Part shown: positions 1 to 8,412 of the stretch, in pieces
How positions within the stretch are numbered: the first letter of the stretch is position 1
Layout: every line of letters begins with the position of its first letter
Assembly (NCBI GenBank): GCA_024275955.1
Contig: JAJRYD010000031.1
Location: forward strand, 31,150 to 95,149
Source of the DNA: Nitrospirota bacterium
Lineage (GTDB): Bacteria; Nitrospinota_A; UBA7883; JACRGQ01
Direction of reading: 5' to 3'
Length of the DNA stretch: 64,000 bases
Translations under genes and position numbers: made by a program
Notes under the pieces: model-generated
Told to the model about the DNA's origin: nothing
The model's input: only the letters and a program-made list of their open reading frames with translations
Database searches by the model: none

Positions 1-360
1 GATGCTCTAAGAGATGCTTGGGAGTATCTATGGGATATCCGCAAAGATGTGTTAAAACTTCTTGAAGATAAAAGGCGTGATAAAGAGATAGGCCATTCTC
101 TTGACGCTAAGGTTTTTCTTGAGGTGAGCGAATCCGACTTTGGCAAGCTTGAGCTATATAAAAAGGAGCTTCCATTTATATTTATAGTTTCGCAGGTGGA
201 GCTTATAAAAGGCGGTTCCGGAGATGAGATAAAAATTTCTGTCGCCAAGGCGGACGGACAGAAATGCGAGAGATGCTGGAACTACAACACCGATGTAGGT
301 GAAAATAGTGAGCACCCCAACGTATGCGGCAGATGCGTTTCTCATTTGGCGCAAGGCTGA
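1..360 (+). CDS. ileS: Isoleucyl-tRNA synthetase, C-terminal end (partial)
   Basis: The reading frame is open from base 1 and ends at a TGA at 358-360, so only the last 119 codons are present. Isoleucyl-tRNA synthetase charges tRNA-Ile in the cytoplasm. The visible part is the end of the anticodon-binding region (an IR-x-x-V-x-K-x-LE-x-x-R run near its start, then IGHSLDA) and the terminal zinc finger, with CERCW followed about 20 residues later by CGRC. The same order, ileS followed at once by lspA, is common in bacteria. The assignment is firm because zinc-finger spacing and the upstream segment both match; nothing can be said about the catalytic core, which lies outside the window. Confidence 0.93.
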   Translation, partial: DALRDAWEYLWDIRKDVLKLLEDKRRDKEIGHSLDAKVFLEVSESDFGKLELYKKELPFIFIVSQVELIKGGSGDEIKISVAKADGQKCERCWNYNTDVGENSEHPNVCGRCVSHLAQG

Positions 361-370
361 TACAGAGAAG

Positions 371-880
371 ATGGAACCAAGCCGTTTTTTTAAAAAATAC
401 GGCCCTCTTTTGGTAAGCGTCGCCGTGATGCTTTTTCTGGATCAATATACCAAGATGGTCATCCGTAGCTCTTTTAGTCTTGGCGAGTCTGTTTCGGTTA
501 TAGATGGATTTTTTAATCTCACCTATATCCTTAATTCCGGCGCGGCATTCAGTTTCCTTGCCGATACAGGTAAGCCGTGGGTAGGCAGGTTTTTTATAAT
601 CGCTTCCATAGCGGCGATTGTTATCATTATCTTTATTTATCGGGAGGTTGAAGATAACAGGCCTCTTAAAATAGCTCTTACGCTGATAATGGGCGGGGCT
701 GGCGGCAACCTTATTGATAGAGTTTTGGCGGGAAAGGTTACTGATTTTCTTGACTTTCATATAGCCGGACACCATTGGCCGGTTTTCAACGTGGCCGATT
801 CGTGCATAACGATAGGGGTGACGATAATTATCGTTCAATCGGTTTTTGAGCAGTACGGGGCGGAAAAACCCGACAGTTAG
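371..880 (+). CDS. lspA: Lipoprotein signal peptidase (signal peptidase II)
   Basis: A 169-residue inner-membrane aspartyl protease that cleaves the signal peptide of diacylglyceryl prolipoproteins. Four hydrophobic segments can be seen. The two catalytic aspartates sit in GNLIDRV (about residue 116) and FNVADS (about residue 143), both in the expected spacing, and the N-terminal DQ-x-TK motif is present. I chose the ATG at 371 because family members begin a few residues before the first membrane helix; an open frame continues upstream into ileS. It starts 10 bases after the ileS stop, so the two are co-transcribed. Confidence 0.95.
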   Translation: MEPSRFFKKYGPLLVSVAVMLFLDQYTKMVIRSSFSLGESVSVIDGFFNLTYILNSGAAFSFLADTGKPWVGRFFIIASIAAIVIIIFIYREVEDNRPLKIALTLIMGGAGGNLIDRVLAGKVTDFLDFHIAGHHWPVFNVADSCITIGVTIIIVQSVFEQYGAEKPDS

Positions 881-916
881 CGGTCAAATTTTCCCCTGTT
901 TCGGCAAAATTTTCCG

Positions 917-944
917 TAAAGCTTTTTCCTTTTTTCTCCGATAA
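917..944 (+). promoter_or_regulatory. Sigma-28 (FliA)-like flagellar promoter
   Basis: TAAA at 917-920 is followed after 16 bases by TCCGATAA at 937-944. The FliA consensus is TAAA, 15 bases, GCCGATAA, so the match is close with one extra spacer base. It lies 36 bases before the ATG of the next gene, which has a strong AAAGGAGG ribosome site. Inference: the two small genes that follow are late flagellar genes. Confidence 0.55.
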
Positions 945-979
945 TTAGTCAAGGCAGGTAATAAAGGAGGCACGATTTT

Positions 980-1207
980 ATGAAAGAGATTAGAGGGTGC
1001 GGGAAAATTAAAAGAAGCGGTACGCTTAAACGCAAGAAAGCTGTAAAAGCAGAGGAGGCAGGACCCTTTGCGCGTCTTTTAGGCGATATGTTCGATAAGA
1101 CGCGGAGTGATGAGTCGTCTCAGTGGAAAGCCCCTGAAGTATCGAATTATGCCGCCTATGCCGAGATGTTTGGTTTGACCGACTCTTTTAAAAAGGATAC
1201 TCTTTAA
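980..1207 (+). CDS. Small basic protein, FliX-like N-terminus
   Basis: A 75-residue protein of unknown function with a strong ribosome site (AAAGGAGG, 10 bases before the ATG) and a sigma-28-like promoter upstream. Its first 15 residues (start MKEIRGCGKIKRSGT) match the start of the next gene (MKIDGTGKIGPSGE) in length and pattern, then a Lys/Arg-rich stretch leads to a short segment containing FARLLGDMF. It has no signal peptide or membrane segment. The shared N-terminus and promoter suggest a truncated or divergent paralogue of the FliX-like protein next door; it does not look like FlgM. Function is not established. Confidence 0.6.
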   Translation: MKEIRGCGKIKRSGTLKRKKAVKAEEAGPFARLLGDMFDKTRSDESSQWKAPEVSNYAAYAEMFGLTDSFKKDTL

Positions 1208-1246
1208 AAAACAGCGTCGCGACATGCTGTTTGAGGGAAATTTACA

Positions 1247-1681
1247 ATGAAGATTGATGGAACAGGAAAGATAGGCCCCAGCGGAGAGATACCGGAAAAG
1301 AAAAAAGGGGAAAAAGCAACAGGCGATTCCTTTGCGTCCCATCTCGATAACGCAATGACAGGGAAGCCGGAAAAGAGTTCTGCCGTCGGGCCGCCTATGC
1401 CGGTATCTTCTTTGCGTCCGGTAGGTAAAGTCGGCGCCGCTTTTACCACAAAAGCTATCAACCAGCTCGAATCTATGCTGGGCGACCTCGATATCTATAA
1501 AAACTCGTTAGCTAATATCGACATCCCAGAAGACCAGCTAAAACCGCTTGGTGATGCGCTTATGAAGAAAAAGGATAACCTTGTTTCTCTATTGAAAATG
1601 GTCGACGATCCCGAACTAAAAGCGATGATTACCGATGCCGTGACGATAGTTCTCAACGAGAACTCCCGCTCACGCCACTAA
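1247..1681 (+). CDS. FliX-like flagellar assembly protein
   Basis: A 144-residue cytoplasmic protein. The N-terminus (MKIDGTGKIGPSGE, then a Lys-rich linker and the SFASHL segment) resembles FliX, the regulator of flagellum assembly known from alphaproteobacteria. The C-terminal 70 residues look alpha-helical (LESMLGDLDIYKNSLANI and so on) and end in a charged tail. It lies 39 bases after the preceding small gene and probably shares its sigma-28-like promoter. Family assignment rests on the N-terminal pattern and context only, so it is tentative. A general helical flagellar chaperone is the main alternative. Confidence 0.45.
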   Translation: MKIDGTGKIGPSGEIPEKKKGEKATGDSFASHLDNAMTGKPEKSSAVGPPMPVSSLRPVGKVGAAFTTKAINQLESMLGDLDIYKNSLANIDIPEDQLKPLGDALMKKKDNLVSLLKMVDDPELKAMITDAVTIVLNENSRSRH

Positions 1682-2151
1682 CCCTTCTGCTTCGACAGAC
1701 TTAGCCATACTTCGTCGAACATCGCATCGTGCTTAGTCCACGTAGGTTTACCTACGCTCCCTGCACACTCGCTCGTCCTTCTTGTCTGGCGTTGTCTCTC
1801 TGTGCAGACCACGCAGACTCGTGGAGACAGTGGTCGCTCGCGATAGATTACCTTTTTATAACTTTAGGAAATATTCGCATCGCTCCGCTGTCGCCTACGG
1901 CGAGGCACTCATTGTTTAAGATAGGTTTCGTTGAACATCCCATCGTGCTTGGTCACGCAGATAAGCCCGCATCCCCTCGCCAAAAGCTTTAGGCTCCTTG
2001 TCTTACTCGCTTTTCCTGTGCGGTCTACTTCGGCTAAGCGTAGAACTTGAGTAGTAAGCACCCCACCGCAGGCAACAGCGGTGCATCATCTGAGGGGTAT
2101 AGAGTTCATTTGCCGCGTTGCGACTGTCGCCTCCACATGCCACGTGGTGGC
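1682..2151. other. Hairpin-rich non-coding island
   Basis: No credible gene is visible in these 470 bases; the open frames lack family features. The stretch is full of short perfect palindromes, for example CGTAGG/CCTACG near 1741, CCACG/CGTGG near 1810 and GCCTACGGCGAGGC near 1892. It holds an imperfect direct repeat of about 29 bases (1713-1742 and 1929-1957, both containing GAACATC and CATCGTGCTT) and one copy of the second dispersed repeat (1809-1886). The last 120 bases hold further short stems up to the stop codon of the next gene. Confidence 0.6.
1809..1886 (+). repeat. Dispersed hairpin repeat, copy 1
   Basis: A CCACG...CGTGG hairpin followed by GCGATAG, a TTACC motif, an A/T-rich centre ending in CTTTAG, and CGCTCC. 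The same order of blocks occurs at 25437-25521 and 46723-46808. The copies are diverged by eye, so this is a degenerate family rather than a recent duplication. Confidence 0.45.
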
Positions 2152-2814
2152 TTAGAATTTCTCTTGGGCTTTCTTTTCTAGGTTTCTTATGTATGCCCGC
2201 CAAGCGTAGTAGACTTCGTGGAACAGTTGGTTGTCGGAGACTGTGATAACAAGCCCTGCTTCCCCTTTTTTGTTGGAGAGAGGTTTTACGCGTACCTCGT
2301 ACCGTTTTTTGACATTAAGGTATATATGCTGGTTTCTGTCGTAGTCTTTGGTATTGTAGTTTCCGTATTTTTGGATATACCTTTCCAAAAGTCTTTTGGG
2401 GCTTATCTTCCCTTCGCCGGCGCAGATAAAATATTCGTAAGAGTGCATGGCAGATTTTTCTCTGTTTTTGGTTTTTAGCGGGTATTTTAAAAATGTCGCG
2501 CTCTGTACGGAGCCGCATTCAAGCGGTTTTTGCGCGTGAAAAACGGTTGTAGGTATTTTTTTTACATATATGTCGAAGATATCGCTACTGTCGGGCCGTT
2601 CCACCTGCATAGAAAAATCGGAAAAGGATAAAGTTTCCATTTCGGAAAAACTTCCAGACCTGTATTTTGCAAAGCCTTTGAACCTGTTGTTGAAATGGAA
2701 AAGCCTAAGGCCTGTTTCCAGCTCTGCGTATACGGTTCTGTTTTCGTGAACTTTCGGCTGGGACGCGCCTATAAGTGTCGCGAAGATTAATGGTAAAAGC
2801 TTTAAGGCAGTCAC
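2152..2814 (-). CDS. Secreted protein of unknown function
   Basis: A 220-residue protein that starts at GTG (2814) with a hydrophobic signal-like N-terminus (MTALKLLPLIFATLIGAS) and has no other membrane segment, so it is probably periplasmic. The mature part is rich in aromatic and charged residues, with two cysteines (in PLECGS and FICAGE) about 40 residues apart that could form a disulfide. I recognise no family. The gene lies 23 bases after the next secreted protein on the same strand, so the two are probably one transcript. Confidence 0.6.
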   Translation of the reverse strand: MTALKLLPLIFATLIGASQPKVHENRTVYAELETGLRLFHFNNRFKGFAKYRSGSFSEMETLSFSDFSMQVERPDSSDIFDIYVKKIPTTVFHAQKPLECGSVQSATFLKYPLKTKNREKSAMHSYEYFICAGEGKISPKRLLERYIQKYGNYNTKDYDRNQHIYLNVKKRYEVRVKPLSNKKGEAGLVITVSDNQLFHEVYYAWRAYIRNLEKKAQEKF

Positions 2815-2837
2815 GCTGATATTCTATTACGAATTTG

Positions 2838-3209
2838 CTATTTGGAAAAGCGGATAGGGGCATCGTAGATAATAAGCCCGTACTTTTCTATTTTCATCTT
2901 GTAGACCGGCACTTTAAAGGCATACAGCATCTTCTTGCCCGGCTTGTGGCCTCCATGCCTTATCTTTACCGCTTGGATATGACGGTTCGAAACCGGAATG
3001 AAATTATAAGGCTTTTCATCTTTGTACCTGTAGACGGAGCCGTAAATAGCTTCTATTCTGTATCCGGTCTCGTTGGTTATAGGAAATACAACCCAGCCGG
3101 CCCGCCGTAGTTTTACCTCTTCGTCATGTATCGTCAGATATCCGGCTGATGCCGGAGAGGCGGCAAAGATAACCGTAAAAAATATTGCTGTGGCGACAGG
3201 TATTCTCAT
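2838..3209 (-). CDS. Small secreted protein of unknown function
   Basis: A 123-residue protein with a clear signal peptide (MRIPVATAIFFTVIFAASPASA, cleavage expected after ASA near residue 22). The mature 100 residues look like a small beta-rich domain with many Tyr, Ile and Lys residues and no cysteine. No family was recognised. It is the first gene of a two-gene reverse-strand unit with the 220-residue secreted protein, and both products are predicted to be exported, so they may act together in the envelope. Confidence 0.6.
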   Translation of the reverse strand: MRIPVATAIFFTVIFAASPASAGYLTIHDEEVKLRRAGWVVFPITNETGYRIEAIYGSVYRYKDEKPYNFIPVSNRHIQAVKIRHGGHKPGKKMLYAFKVPVYKMKIEKYGLIIYDAPIRFSK

Positions 3210-3633
3210 ATCATCCTTTTCGGCAGTTTGCTATGAATGCATTAGCGGTGGAGGATATCTGAACAGGTAGAACAGGCTGTTTTTGCTTAATATTTCTTAT
3301 TGTATAAAAAAGGATACATTGGTAGCAGGAAGGCATCTCGCTCTATTGATAACTTATTGATATTAATCGGCTAGTAATTGAAAGAATAGGCATGAGATAT
3401 GCGTTCTATTTAGTATGATAGGCGTATAAGCATAAAAATAGGAAAGTTATCATGTTTTGGAAGTTTATTTATAGCTGAGCGGTTTGGCACAGGTCAGGCC
3501 GGAGCTGTCATCATTTTTTCATTTTTGGAGTGCCGGCTGTGACAATGGCTTTTTCGTCAAATCTTCTCGCGTTCCGGCCTGTACCGCTAGCGGTTATCAC
3601 CGGAAATATGGAAAGATATATAATGGTGGTATT
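3210..3633. other. AT-rich intergenic region between divergent genes
   Basis: This 424-base gap separates the reverse-strand secreted genes from the DUF1573 gene and must hold promoters for both. A/T-rich blocks lie at about 3290-3470 (several TTGATA and TATAAGC-like stretches). No gene or RNA was recognised. Confidence 0.4.
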
Positions 3634-4383
3634 GTGAAATTGAAACTTAAAAGAGACCTGCCGTTGGCGGTTCTGATTTTTTCTGCCTGTGCGTTTATTG
3701 CTGTTGGTAATGCTGTTTCGACTAAAGGCGGTTTGGTTTTTTTAAATACACATTGGAATATCGGCAAGGTTACATCTCTTAAGGAACAAAAGCATATTTT
3801 CAGCTTTATCAATAGTGGAAAGAAAAGCGTTGCGATACAAAAACTTGTATCTTCGTGCGGCTGTACGGCGGCTGTAGTATCGGATAAAAAAATGTTTTTG
3901 CCGGGTGAAAGGGGGGAGATTCTCGTTACTTTCAATCCGGTTGGTCATTACGGAAAGCTGGAGACAGCTGTAAGAGTTTATACCGACGACCTTAACGCGC
4001 CGCCTATAAAGCTCTATCTCAAGGGTTCTCTGCCGAAAGCTAGAAAAGGTCCTATCGAGGTAACAATTCCGCATCCTCGTATATCGGTTACTCCGGCAAA
4101 AGTTAATCTTGGGAAGTTAAAAAAGGGGCAAGCCGCCATATATAAGGTAAAGGTTTACAATAGGGGCGAAGGGGAGTTGAGAATCATAAATTTTGACACG
4201 ATGAGCGAAAAGGGAAACCAGTCGCTAAGACAAAAAGCGATTAAAAAGGATAAGGGAGTCGAGTTGACCGCCTTTTATAAAGCGACCGATACCGGCAAGT
4301 TCAAGGAGTATCTGGTTATCAGGTCTAACGACCCGCAAAAGCCTATAGTCCGGCTGGAAGTTACAGGCGTAGTAGTAGAGTAG
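3634..4383 (+). CDS. DUF1573 exported protein, two Ig-like repeats
   Basis: The frame is open from 3484, but the GTG at 3634 gives a 249-residue protein that begins with a basic start and a hydrophobic export segment (LPLAVLIFSACAFIAVG), so I prefer it. It contains two ASH/MSP-like beta domains typical of DUF1573. The first has the family hallmark SSCGCTAAV followed by LPGERGEI and a GHYGKLE strand (about residues 33-130). The second (about residues 145-249) repeats the layout with GKLKKGQ and IRSNDPQKP but lacks the CGCT motif. Such proteins are periplasmic or surface-exposed; their function is unknown. There is no obvious operon partner; cheX begins 161 bases later. Confidence 0.8.
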   Translation: MKLKLKRDLPLAVLIFSACAFIAVGNAVSTKGGLVFLNTHWNIGKVTSLKEQKHIFSFINSGKKSVAIQKLVSSCGCTAAVVSDKKMFLPGERGEILVTFNPVGHYGKLETAVRVYTDDLNAPPIKLYLKGSLPKARKGPIEVTIPHPRISVTPAKVNLGKLKKGQAAIYKVKVYNRGEGELRIINFDTMSEKGNQSLRQKAIKKDKGVELTAFYKATDTGKFKEYLVIRSNDPQKPIVRLEVTGVVVE

Positions 4384-4544
4384 CCTCACAGCCTGCCTGC
4401 TTGCCGCATTTAGAAAATCTGGTCTACAGTCTGCTTGGGGGTAGGTTTGCTTTGGAAGGTAGGATTTCGTAAAATTTCGGGAGGGTTGTTTGTTCGTCTG
4501 TTTTGGAAACAGTTTTTTAATGTTCCTCATTATTTGGAGATACC

Positions 4545-5006
4545 ATGAACGCCGCTTTTGTTAATCCATTTTTGTCCGCGACCATGAATGTTCTGGAAAT
4601 GATGGCGTTTGTAAAGCCTGTAGCGGGCAAACCGTTCCTTAAAAAGGACAAAAAGGCGACTGGAGACATCTCCGGCATAATAGGGCTCACTGGAGCTACC
4701 AGAGGGGTTGTAATTATTAGTCTTTCTACAGGGGCGGCCTGCAAGATAGTAGGCTCTATGCTTGGCGAGGAATACACCGAGCTTACAGCCGATGTAAGCG
4801 ACGCTGTTGGAGAGCTTACAAACATGATTTCTGGCGATGCTAGAAGGGTACTCGCCACTAATGGGCATAATTTTGAGGCAGGTCTGCCGAGCATAATAAA
4901 GGGGGTGGGACACGAAATAGAGTCGATGACCTCTGGTCCTACCGTGGCAATCCCTTTTACCGTAGACAAGTTTGACTTTGTCGTGGAGACCAGTTTCGAA
5001 AGCTAG
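4545..5006 (+). CDS. cheX: CheX-type CheY-P phosphatase
   Basis: A 153-residue cytoplasmic protein of the CheC/CheX/FliY phosphatase family, which removes phosphate from CheY-P. The catalytic E-x-x-N signature is present as ELTNMISG (about residues 89-96), and the protein has the single-signature CheX length. The ribosome site TTGGAGA is 8 bases before the ATG. It is the first gene of the chemotaxis operon and is followed 43 bases later by cheA. CheY itself is not in the window. Confidence 0.88.
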   Translation: MNAAFVNPFLSATMNVLEMMAFVKPVAGKPFLKKDKKATGDISGIIGLTGATRGVVIISLSTGAACKIVGSMLGEEYTELTADVSDAVGELTNMISGDARRVLATNGHNFEAGLPSIIKGVGHEIESMTSGPTVAIPFTVDKFDFVVETSFES

Positions 5007-5049
5007 GCAGAGCCGGTCTGTGGCTGGGTCATTATGGACAGGTAGGTGA

Positions 5050-7311
5050 ATGGCTGAAGAACATAACGAGATGCGGGAAATCGTAGATAGTTTTGTTATC
5101 GAAATAGGAGAACTCCTAGAGTCTATAGACAGAAATCTGCTTGATCTTGAGAGCGATCCCTGCAACATGGAAATAATAAACAGGCTTTTCCGCGGAGTTC
5201 ACACCATCAAAGGCGCCGCGGGTCTTTTCGGTTTTGTGAAGATAGTTGATGTCGTCCACGGCACCGAAAACATTCTCAATAAATGTCGAAAGGGAGAGCT
5301 TCGCCTTACTCCCGCGATAAATGAGGCGATTCTAAAGTCTACAGTTATCATTAAAATTTTTCTCGACAACATCGCCGATAAAGAGGAGTTGACCGCCGAT
5401 ATCAGCCCGCTTCTTTTAGAGCTAAGGGACTGCCAGCAAGACGAAACAGCGGAGGCAAGGGAGGTCGAAAAAGAAGCAATGGCTAAAGATAATATCTGCC
5501 TGCTTCCAAACAGTGGAGAGCTTGTAGTAGAAGAGGTCAAGCTGACTGACGAACAGTTGCGAGCTGAGCTTGGTTTTGAGCCAAAAGAGCCGGAAGCGGC
5601 TAAAAAAGCAGAGGCAGGGCTAAAGGTTTCCTCTAGCCTCGAAAGCCCAGAAAATTATGAAGAGAGCGGTGTCAGCTCTTTCGCCAACGGAGAACAGACG
5701 ATACGTGTCGATGTTGAACGGCTCGATACTGTTATGAATCTTGTCGGTGAGCTGGTGCTTGGAAGAAACCAAATAACGCAGATAGGCTCCGAGCTTGAGA
5801 AGAGGTACAGGTCAGACAACAATGTGCAAAACTTAGCGGAGGCTATGGCGCGTATAAAGATAATAACTACAGATATCCAGAGTGCCGTAATGAAAACAAG
5901 AATGCAGCCTGTCAAGAAGGTTTTTAGCCGTTTTCCACGGATGGTGAGGGATATCGGCAAACTGCTGGGTAAAGAGATATCGCTTAGGTTTGAAGGTGAG
6001 GAGACGGAGCTGGATAAGTCTGTGATTGAGGAGATAGGAGACCCTCTGGTCCATCTTATAAGGAACGCCGTTGACCACGGGATAGAGGCGCCCGATGTTC
6101 GAGAGGCGGCAGGTAAGCCGAGGGCAGGAGAGATAGTTATCTCCGCGTTCCATGACGGCAACAGTATTGTTGTAGAGGTAGGTGATGATGGCGGAGGTAT
6201 TGACGTAGAGGCGATAGCTGTAAAGGCTCTGGAGCAGGGGATTATCGAGAAGAGCGAACTTGAGCGCTTAAACGAACGGGACAAGCTAAACTTTCTTTTT
6301 ACTCCCGGTTTTTCTACCGCAAAAGTAGCAACAGATATCTCTGGCCGTGGTGTAGGCATGGATATCGTGAGGAATAATGTGGTTAAACTCAACGGAACGA
6401 TAGCGATATCGACAGAACTCGGCAAAGGAACGGTTTTTTCCGTCAAGTTTCCTCTTACCGTCGCGATTATTCAAACGCTCAGAGTCGGCGTGGGAGAGGA
6501 GTCGTTCGCCCTGCCGTTGGTATCGGTTGTCGAAACGGCGCGTATCTCGGCCGATACCATCCAGCATGTTGAGACGCGTGAGGTGATGCAGTTTCGTGGT
6601 GATATTCTGCCGCTCGTAAGGCTCGCAAACCTGTTTGACGTGGAAGCAGGCCCAGAAGCCCCCGATGCTTTAGGGAAGGTTTGGTTTTATGTTGTTGTAA
6701 TAGCGATAGCGGAAAAGAAAATAGCTTTAATGGTAGAAAAACTGTTCGGGCAGGAAGAGGTTGTTATAAAACCACTCGGTGAATATATAAAGCCAAAGGG
6801 GATTGCCGGTGCCACCATACTTGGTGATGGAACGGTAACGCTTATAGTAGATCTTGGAGCGGTTATCGGGATGATAGAGGAAGACTATTACAGCTTCGAT
6901 AAAGCTTATAACGCGGAGCATGGTTTAGCCGGCGAAAAACAGAATAATCTGAAAAAAATCCTTATAGTCGATAGCTCTGCTCCGTCAAGAAAAATTCAGA
7001 AAAAGATTCTTGAATCTGGAGGCTTTACTGTGCTGGAGGCTGTAAACGGGCGCGAAGGTTTTGAGATTTTAAATAAGCACCCAGAAATAGACCTTATCGT
7101 AACGGAGATTGTTATGCAGGGCATGGACGGGATAGAAATGACGAAAAAAATCAGGTCAGAGCCGAAATTAAAAGCGATTCCGATTATTGCCCTTACCGCT
7201 TCAAAAGGGCAGAAAAATAAAAATGCGGGGTTCAAAGCAGGCATAGACCAGTTTTTTCATAAAACCGACACAGCCGGCATGATAGGCTCCATCCGCCGGC
7301 ATTTTAACTAG
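5050..7311 (+). CDS. cheA: Chemotaxis histidine kinase CheA with C-terminal pseudo-receiver
   Basis: A 753-residue hybrid CheA. In order: HPt domain with phospho-accepting His51 in GVHTIKGAAGLF; a variable linker (about 105-210) without a clear P2 domain; dimerisation helices (about 215-275, EQTIRVDVERLD); ATP-binding domain with the N box HLIRNAVDHGIE, GDDGGGID and GRGVGMDIV; CheW-like domain (about 470-605); and a C-terminal receiver domain (about 635-750). In the receiver the usual phospho-accepting Asp is Glu686 (VTEIVMQGMDG), and the acidic pair is reduced to IVDSS. The kinase should be active, but the receiver probably cannot be phosphorylated normally. cheB follows 17 bases later. Confidence 0.95.
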   Translation: MAEEHNEMREIVDSFVIEIGELLESIDRNLLDLESDPCNMEIINRLFRGVHTIKGAAGLFGFVKIVDVVHGTENILNKCRKGELRLTPAINEAILKSTVIIKIFLDNIADKEELTADISPLLLELRDCQQDETAEAREVEKEAMAKDNICLLPNSGELVVEEVKLTDEQLRAELGFEPKEPEAAKKAEAGLKVSSSLESPENYEESGVSSFANGEQTIRVDVERLDTVMNLVGELVLGRNQITQIGSELEKRYRSDNNVQNLAEAMARIKIITTDIQSAVMKTRMQPVKKVFSRFPRMVRDIGKLLGKEISLRFEGEETELDKSVIEEIGDPLVHLIRNAVDHGIEAPDVREAAGKPRAGEIVISAFHDGNSIVVEVGDDGGGIDVEAIAVKALEQGIIEKSELERLNERDKLNFLFTPGFSTAKVATDISGRGVGMDIVRNNVVKLNGTIAISTELGKGTVFSVKFPLTVAIIQTLRVGVGEESFALPLVSVVETARISADTIQHVETREVMQFRGDILPLVRLANLFDVEAGPEAPDALGKVWFYVVVIAIAEKKIALMVEKLFGQEEVVIKPLGEYIKPKGIAGATILGDGTVTLIVDLGAVIGMIEEDYYSFDKAYNAEHGLAGEKQNNLKKILIVDSSAPSRKIQKKILESGGFTVLEAVNGREGFEILNKHPEIDLIVTEIVMQGMDGIEMTKKIRSEPKLKAIPIIALTASKGQKNKNAGFKAGIDQFFHKTDTAGMIGSIRRHFN

Positions 7312-7328
7312 TGGCTTAGCTGACTACT

Positions 7329-8402
7329 ATGGAAGTTTCTAGTTTGAAGCCGATTAGAGTGCTTATAGTGGACGACTCGGCGTTTATCCGTTCCACCCTT
7401 TCTAGGGCTGTCAGCTCTGGTGAAAACATGAAAGTGGTCGGGGTGGCTGTGAACGGTCAGGAAGGTGTCGAGATGGCGGAGGAGCTTCAGCCAGACGTAA
7501 TAACTCTTGATATCACAATGCCGAAGATGGACGGCCTAGAAGCACTGAAAATCATAACCAAAAAAACATCGAGCAAGGTGTTGATGCTAAGCTCGCTTAC
7601 AGAAGAGGGAGCCAACGCGACATTTGAGGCTCTCTCGCTCGGCGCGGTCGATTTTATCGGCAAGAAGCTTGGGGATACAGCTTTTAGTATGATGAAGATT
7701 CAAGAAGAAATAGTCGGCAAAATAATGCTGGTTTCCGGCAGAAAAAGCTTAAAACAAAAAGAGTATCTTCCTTTGCCTGTCAAAACCGAGGATAGCTATA
7801 AAGGGAATGTAAGGAAGGGGCGGATAGAAATTTTGGCTATAGGTTCCTCTACCGGCGGGCCGGCGGCGCTTCAGGAAGTTTTGTCCCGTCTGCCGGCAGA
7901 TACCCCTGTTACTGGTGTTGTGGTTCAGCATATGCCAAAAGAGTTTATATCTCCTTTCGCGGAGAGGCTTAACCGTTTGAGCAGTGTCTCTGTGATGGTT
8001 GCCCGGCACGGACAGTTGCTTGTTCCGGGGCAGTTTCTTATCGCCCCGGGTGGCGCACATTTAAAAGTAGCGAGAAAAGCGAGCGGTACTGGTACCGCCA
8101 AGGTTGTTCTCGATAGCGAGCCTGTTGATTCGCTACATCGGCCAAGCGTGGACGAGCTGTTTTTATCTGTCGCTAGCTGGTTCCCAAGTTCCGCGCTTGG
8201 CGTGATAATGACAGGGATGGGGCATGACGGTTTTGTAGGCGCAAAGGAGATGAAGAAGACAAACTCACACCTTTTTGCGCAGGATGAGAAAAGCTCTGTT
8301 GTCTATGGCATGCCGAGGGCTATAGTGGATGGCAACCTCGCTGACAAAGTTGTGCCGCTAAATCAAATGCATCTTGAAATATTGCAAGCGCTCAACGGCT
8401 GA
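7329..8402 (+). CDS. cheB: Chemotaxis methylesterase/response regulator CheB
   Basis: A 357-residue protein with an N-terminal receiver domain (residues 7-125; acidic pair in VLIVDDSAF, phospho-acceptor Asp61 in ITLDITMPKMDG) and a C-terminal methylesterase/glutamine deamidase domain (about 165-355). The catalytic serine is in GSSTGGP, the histidine in VVQHMP and the aspartate in GMGHDG, so the triad is complete. It demethylates chemoreceptors and is activated by CheA. No CheR methyltransferase is in the window, so it must be encoded elsewhere. The gene is in the same operon as cheX and cheA. Confidence 0.95.
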   Translation: MEVSSLKPIRVLIVDDSAFIRSTLSRAVSSGENMKVVGVAVNGQEGVEMAEELQPDVITLDITMPKMDGLEALKIITKKTSSKVLMLSSLTEEGANATFEALSLGAVDFIGKKLGDTAFSMMKIQEEIVGKIMLVSGRKSLKQKEYLPLPVKTEDSYKGNVRKGRIEILAIGSSTGGPAALQEVLSRLPADTPVTGVVVQHMPKEFISPFAERLNRLSSVSVMVARHGQLLVPGQFLIAPGGAHLKVARKASGTGTAKVVLDSEPVDSLHRPSVDELFLSVASWFPSSALGVIMTGMGHDGFVGAKEMKKTNSHLFAQDEKSSVVYGMPRAIVDGNLADKVVPLNQMHLEILQALNG

Positions 8403-8412
8403 AAATCTGCTC

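Noticed and set aside
1729-1992. Open frame in the hairpin-rich island
   Set aside because: Its product has no recognisable domain, no ribosome site and lies over palindromes and a repeat copy.
3484-3633. Upstream extension of the DUF1573 frame from TTG 3484
   Set aside because: The added 50 residues do not look like a signal peptide, while the GTG at 3634 is directly before one.
5655-6446. Long open frame opposite cheA
   Set aside because: Low-complexity Ser-rich product with no family features; it is a codon-bias shadow of cheA.
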